From: an uncultured Anaplasmataceae bacterium
Lineage (GTDB): Bacteria > Pseudomonadota > Alphaproteobacteria > Rickettsiales > CAIPFW01
Direction: 5' to 3'
DNA: 15,777 nucleotides
NCBI GenBank assembly: GCA_903864455.1
Contig: CAIPFW010000074.1
Coordinates: 1 to 15,777, forward strand
The translations under genes and the position numbers were made by a program. Shown here piece by piece: positions 14,449 to 15,777 of this stretch; the first letter of the stretch is position 1, and each line of letters starts with the position of its first letter. The notes under the pieces were generated by a model, which was not told the DNA's origin, made no database searches, and saw nothing but the letters and a program-made list of their open reading frames with translations.

Positions 14449-15434
14449 TATTTACAATTTTTAAAAAGAAAGAAAAGCAGATTTTAGAGCAAGATGCAAG
14501 TCAGAATATTGAAAAAAAAACTTGGTTTCAGAAGTTAAAAGAGAGGCTTGGCTTGTCTTCACTTATATTTCATAAAATTTTTAACATTTTTTCTTCTTCT
14601 GGAGATATAAATTATGATGAATTCGAGACATTGCTTCTTGAAACGGATATGGATTACGATTTGACGAGAATGTTGATTGAAAAAGTGAAGGATTTATCGA
14701 AAACACAAAGTATCACTCAGAATGATGTCAAGGACTTGATGAAAAGTTTTATGATTGAGATTTTAGAATCGAATCATAAAGTTTTTGATTTGGATCAATA
14801 TGCAAATGAAAAAAAAGTGATAATGTTTTGCGGAATCAATGGAAGTGGGAAGACAACTTCTATTGCAAAAATAGCTTCTCTTTATAAAAATAAATTCAAA
14901 ACGCTAATGATATGTTGCGATACGTTCAGAGCTGCGGCAAGTGCACAGCTATCTTTTTGGGCGAAATCATTAGAAATAGATTTTTTTGATGGCGGGCTTT
15001 CTGAAAATCAAGATGGAAAAGTTCTGAGCCCATCAACTGTTGCGTATAAGGGGCTAGATTTGAATGAGAATAACGAATTATTTTTGATAGATACTTCTGG
15101 GCGATTGACGACAAATCAAAATCTCATGCAAGAGTTGAAGGCGATTGATAGAGTTTTGAAGAAAAAAAATGCCTCTTATCCACAAGAATCGATTTTAGTT
15201 TTGGATGGAACGATGGGGCAAAACCTTCACAATCAGGTTGAAGCCTTTAAAGAAGTGACAAATTTGACAGGGTTGATTGTCACGAAATTGGACGGAATAT
15301 CTCGTGGTGGAATTATAGTTTCTTTGTCGCATAAGCACAAATTGCCTATATATTTCATCGGAATTGGCGAAAAAGAAAGCGATATAAATTTCTTCAGCTC
15401 AGAAGAATTTGTGAATGGATTATTGGATAGTTAG
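14445..15434 (+). CDS. ftsY: Signal recognition particle receptor FtsY
   Basis: FtsY is the SRP-family GTPase that receives SRP–ribosome–nascent chain complexes at the inner membrane and hands them to SecYEG. There are 329 residues, normal for alphaproteobacteria, with only a short, mixed-charge N-terminal segment instead of the long acidic A domain of E. coli. An N domain (about 28-110) is followed by the G domain: P-loop GINGSGKTT (130-138), CDTFRAAASAQL (158-169) of the insertion box, DTSGR (216-220, usually DTAGR), TKLDG (280-284) followed by ISRGG, and GIGEKESDINFF near the C-terminus. These mark FtsY rather than Ffh, as there is no M domain. The ATG overlaps the preceding stop. The TAG stop overlaps the convergent gene's stop. 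Confidence 0.97.
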   Translation: MIFTIFKKKEKQILEQDASQNIEKKTWFQKLKERLGLSSLIFHKIFNIFSSSGDINYDEFETLLLETDMDYDLTRMLIEKVKDLSKTQSITQNDVKDLMKSFMIEILESNHKVFDLDQYANEKKVIMFCGINGSGKTTSIAKIASLYKNKFKTLMICCDTFRAAASAQLSFWAKSLEIDFFDGGLSENQDGKVLSPSTVAYKGLDLNENNELFLIDTSGRLTTNQNLMQELKAIDRVLKKKNASYPQESILVLDGTMGQNLHNQVEAFKEVTNLTGLIVTKLDGISRGGIIVSLSHKHKLPIYFIGIGEKESDINFFSSEEFVNGLLDS

Positions 15435-15760
15435 TGTGTAAGAGTGAGATTTTGAACTGCCACACCTTTATATTCGAAATGACCATCTGGATTTTTTTCC
15501 ATATGGTTGTTCATTGCGATTAAGCTTGTCACTTTTATTTTATTTCTTCTCGCTAATAGCTGTTGACTCACCTCTTCTAAATCCTGTTCAGAGATGTTGA
15601 TTTTCTTTCTTTCGTTAGAAGGCATGGCATTTTTTGTATATATGAATTCTAAAGTTTTGTTTGGATTTTCTTCGATGAATTGTGCTATCGATATCAAATC
15701 AGGAAATTCAATTAATTTTAAGCCTTCTACTATTTCAGGTTGTTTTATTAAACCCATCAT
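15431..15760 (-). CDS. Unrecognised small protein with an internal repeated motif
   Basis: There are 109 residues on the - strand (108 if the second of two adjacent ATGs is used). I do not recognise the family. Support for a real gene is a good ribosome binding site just upstream and a neat tail-to-tail overlap with ftsY. No signal peptide or membrane span is seen. The protein is hydrophilic, with a charged middle (ERKKINISEQDLEEVSQQLL, likely helical). Two segments resemble each other: FIEENPNKTLEF (about 28-39) and HMEKNPDGHFEY (about 85-96). They share the pattern hydrophobic-E-x-N-P-x-x-x-aromatic/aliphatic-E-aromatic, which suggests a tandem-repeat origin. No cysteine is present. Confidence 0.72.
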   Translation of the reverse strand: MMGLIKQPEIVEGLKLIEFPDLISIAQFIEENPNKTLEFIYTKNAMPSNERKKINISEQDLEEVSQQLLARRNKIKVTSLIAMNNHMEKNPDGHFEYKGVAVQNLTLTH

Positions 15761-15764
15761 ATTT

Positions 15765-15770
15765 CCCCTT
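15765..15770 (-). promoter_or_regulatory. Ribosome binding site of the - strand gene
   Basis: Read on the - strand this is AAGGGG, four bases before the first ATG (15760) and seven before the second (15757). The spacing favours the second ATG, giving a protein starting MGLIKQ. It belongs to a 14-base stretch (15760-15773) identical to the one at the ftsY ribosome binding site. Confidence 0.6.
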
Positions 15771-15777
15771 AAATAAA

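Noticed and set aside
15594..15776. 60-residue + strand frame at the right edge
   Set aside because: It is antisense to the - strand orphan gene, which has the better start signal and a natural end against ftsY.
1..15777. Alternative genetic code (TGA as Trp), as in some reduced alphaproteobacteria
   Set aside because: All the large conserved proteins use TGG for Trp, the tRNA-Trp anticodon is CCA, and TGA ends the tlpA-like gene cleanly at the ftsY start. Code 11 fits.
1..15777. Mobile elements, CRISPR arrays, prophage or defence genes
   Set aside because: No transposase, integrase, direct-repeat arrays or target-site duplications were seen, and nearly every base belongs to a housekeeping gene.

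Overview
The window is AT-rich, densely packed and almost entirely coding. It carries one of the most conserved gene blocks of bacteria: the transcription/translation cluster fusA – tRNA-Trp – secE – nusG – rplK – rplA – rplJ – rplL – rpoB – rpoC, all on the + strand. It is followed by a secreted thioredoxin-fold protein and ftsY, and by a small unknown gene on the - strand at the right edge. No mobile element, CRISPR array, rRNA or toxin/defence cassette is visible, and no gene-free stretch exceeds about 110 bases.

The organism is probably an alphaproteobacterium with an intracellular or reduced-genome lifestyle (Rickettsiales/Holosporales-like). Low G+C, tight gene spacing and alphaproteobacterial-looking RpoB, RpoC and EF-G sequences point there. 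The strongest pointer is that fusA runs straight into tRNA-Trp–secE–nusG with no tuf gene between, and that rpoC is not followed by rpsL–rpsG. This is the 'chimeric' arrangement known from Rickettsia, attributed to recombination between duplicated tuf genes and loss of one copy. The ribosomal proteins and NusG are much more divergent than expected for Rickettsia proper, so a fast-evolving relative is likelier than a classic Rickettsia.

Layout: 1-1956 EF-G lacking its N-terminus (cut by the window edge); 2005-2076 tRNA-Trp with a candidate promoter just upstream; 2093-2269 SecE, too short for most ORF callers; 2292-2882 NusG; 2898-5109 ribosomal proteins L11, L1, L10 and L7/L12; 5153-9364 RNA polymerase beta; 9382-13629 beta'; 13738-14448 a periplasmic TlpA-like protein that has lost its CXXC active site; 14445-15434 FtsY, overlapping the previous gene by ATGA; 15431-15760 (- strand) an unrecognised protein whose stop overlaps that of ftsY.

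Functionally the block supplies the elongation GTPase EF-G, the ribosomal stalk and base it docks on (L11, L10, L7/L12), RNA polymerase with its elongation factor NusG, and two parts of membrane protein biogenesis (SecE of the translocon, FtsY the SRP receptor). The most notable biology is not a new system. It is correlated remodelling of the GTPase-associated centre: an insertion in the EF-G G' region, an L11 without its paired prolines and with an extra ~22 residues, a very divergent L10, and an L12 with a changed factor-binding loop. The 'dead' thioredoxin-like protein coupled to ftsY and the duplicated-motif orphan protein are secondary points of interest.
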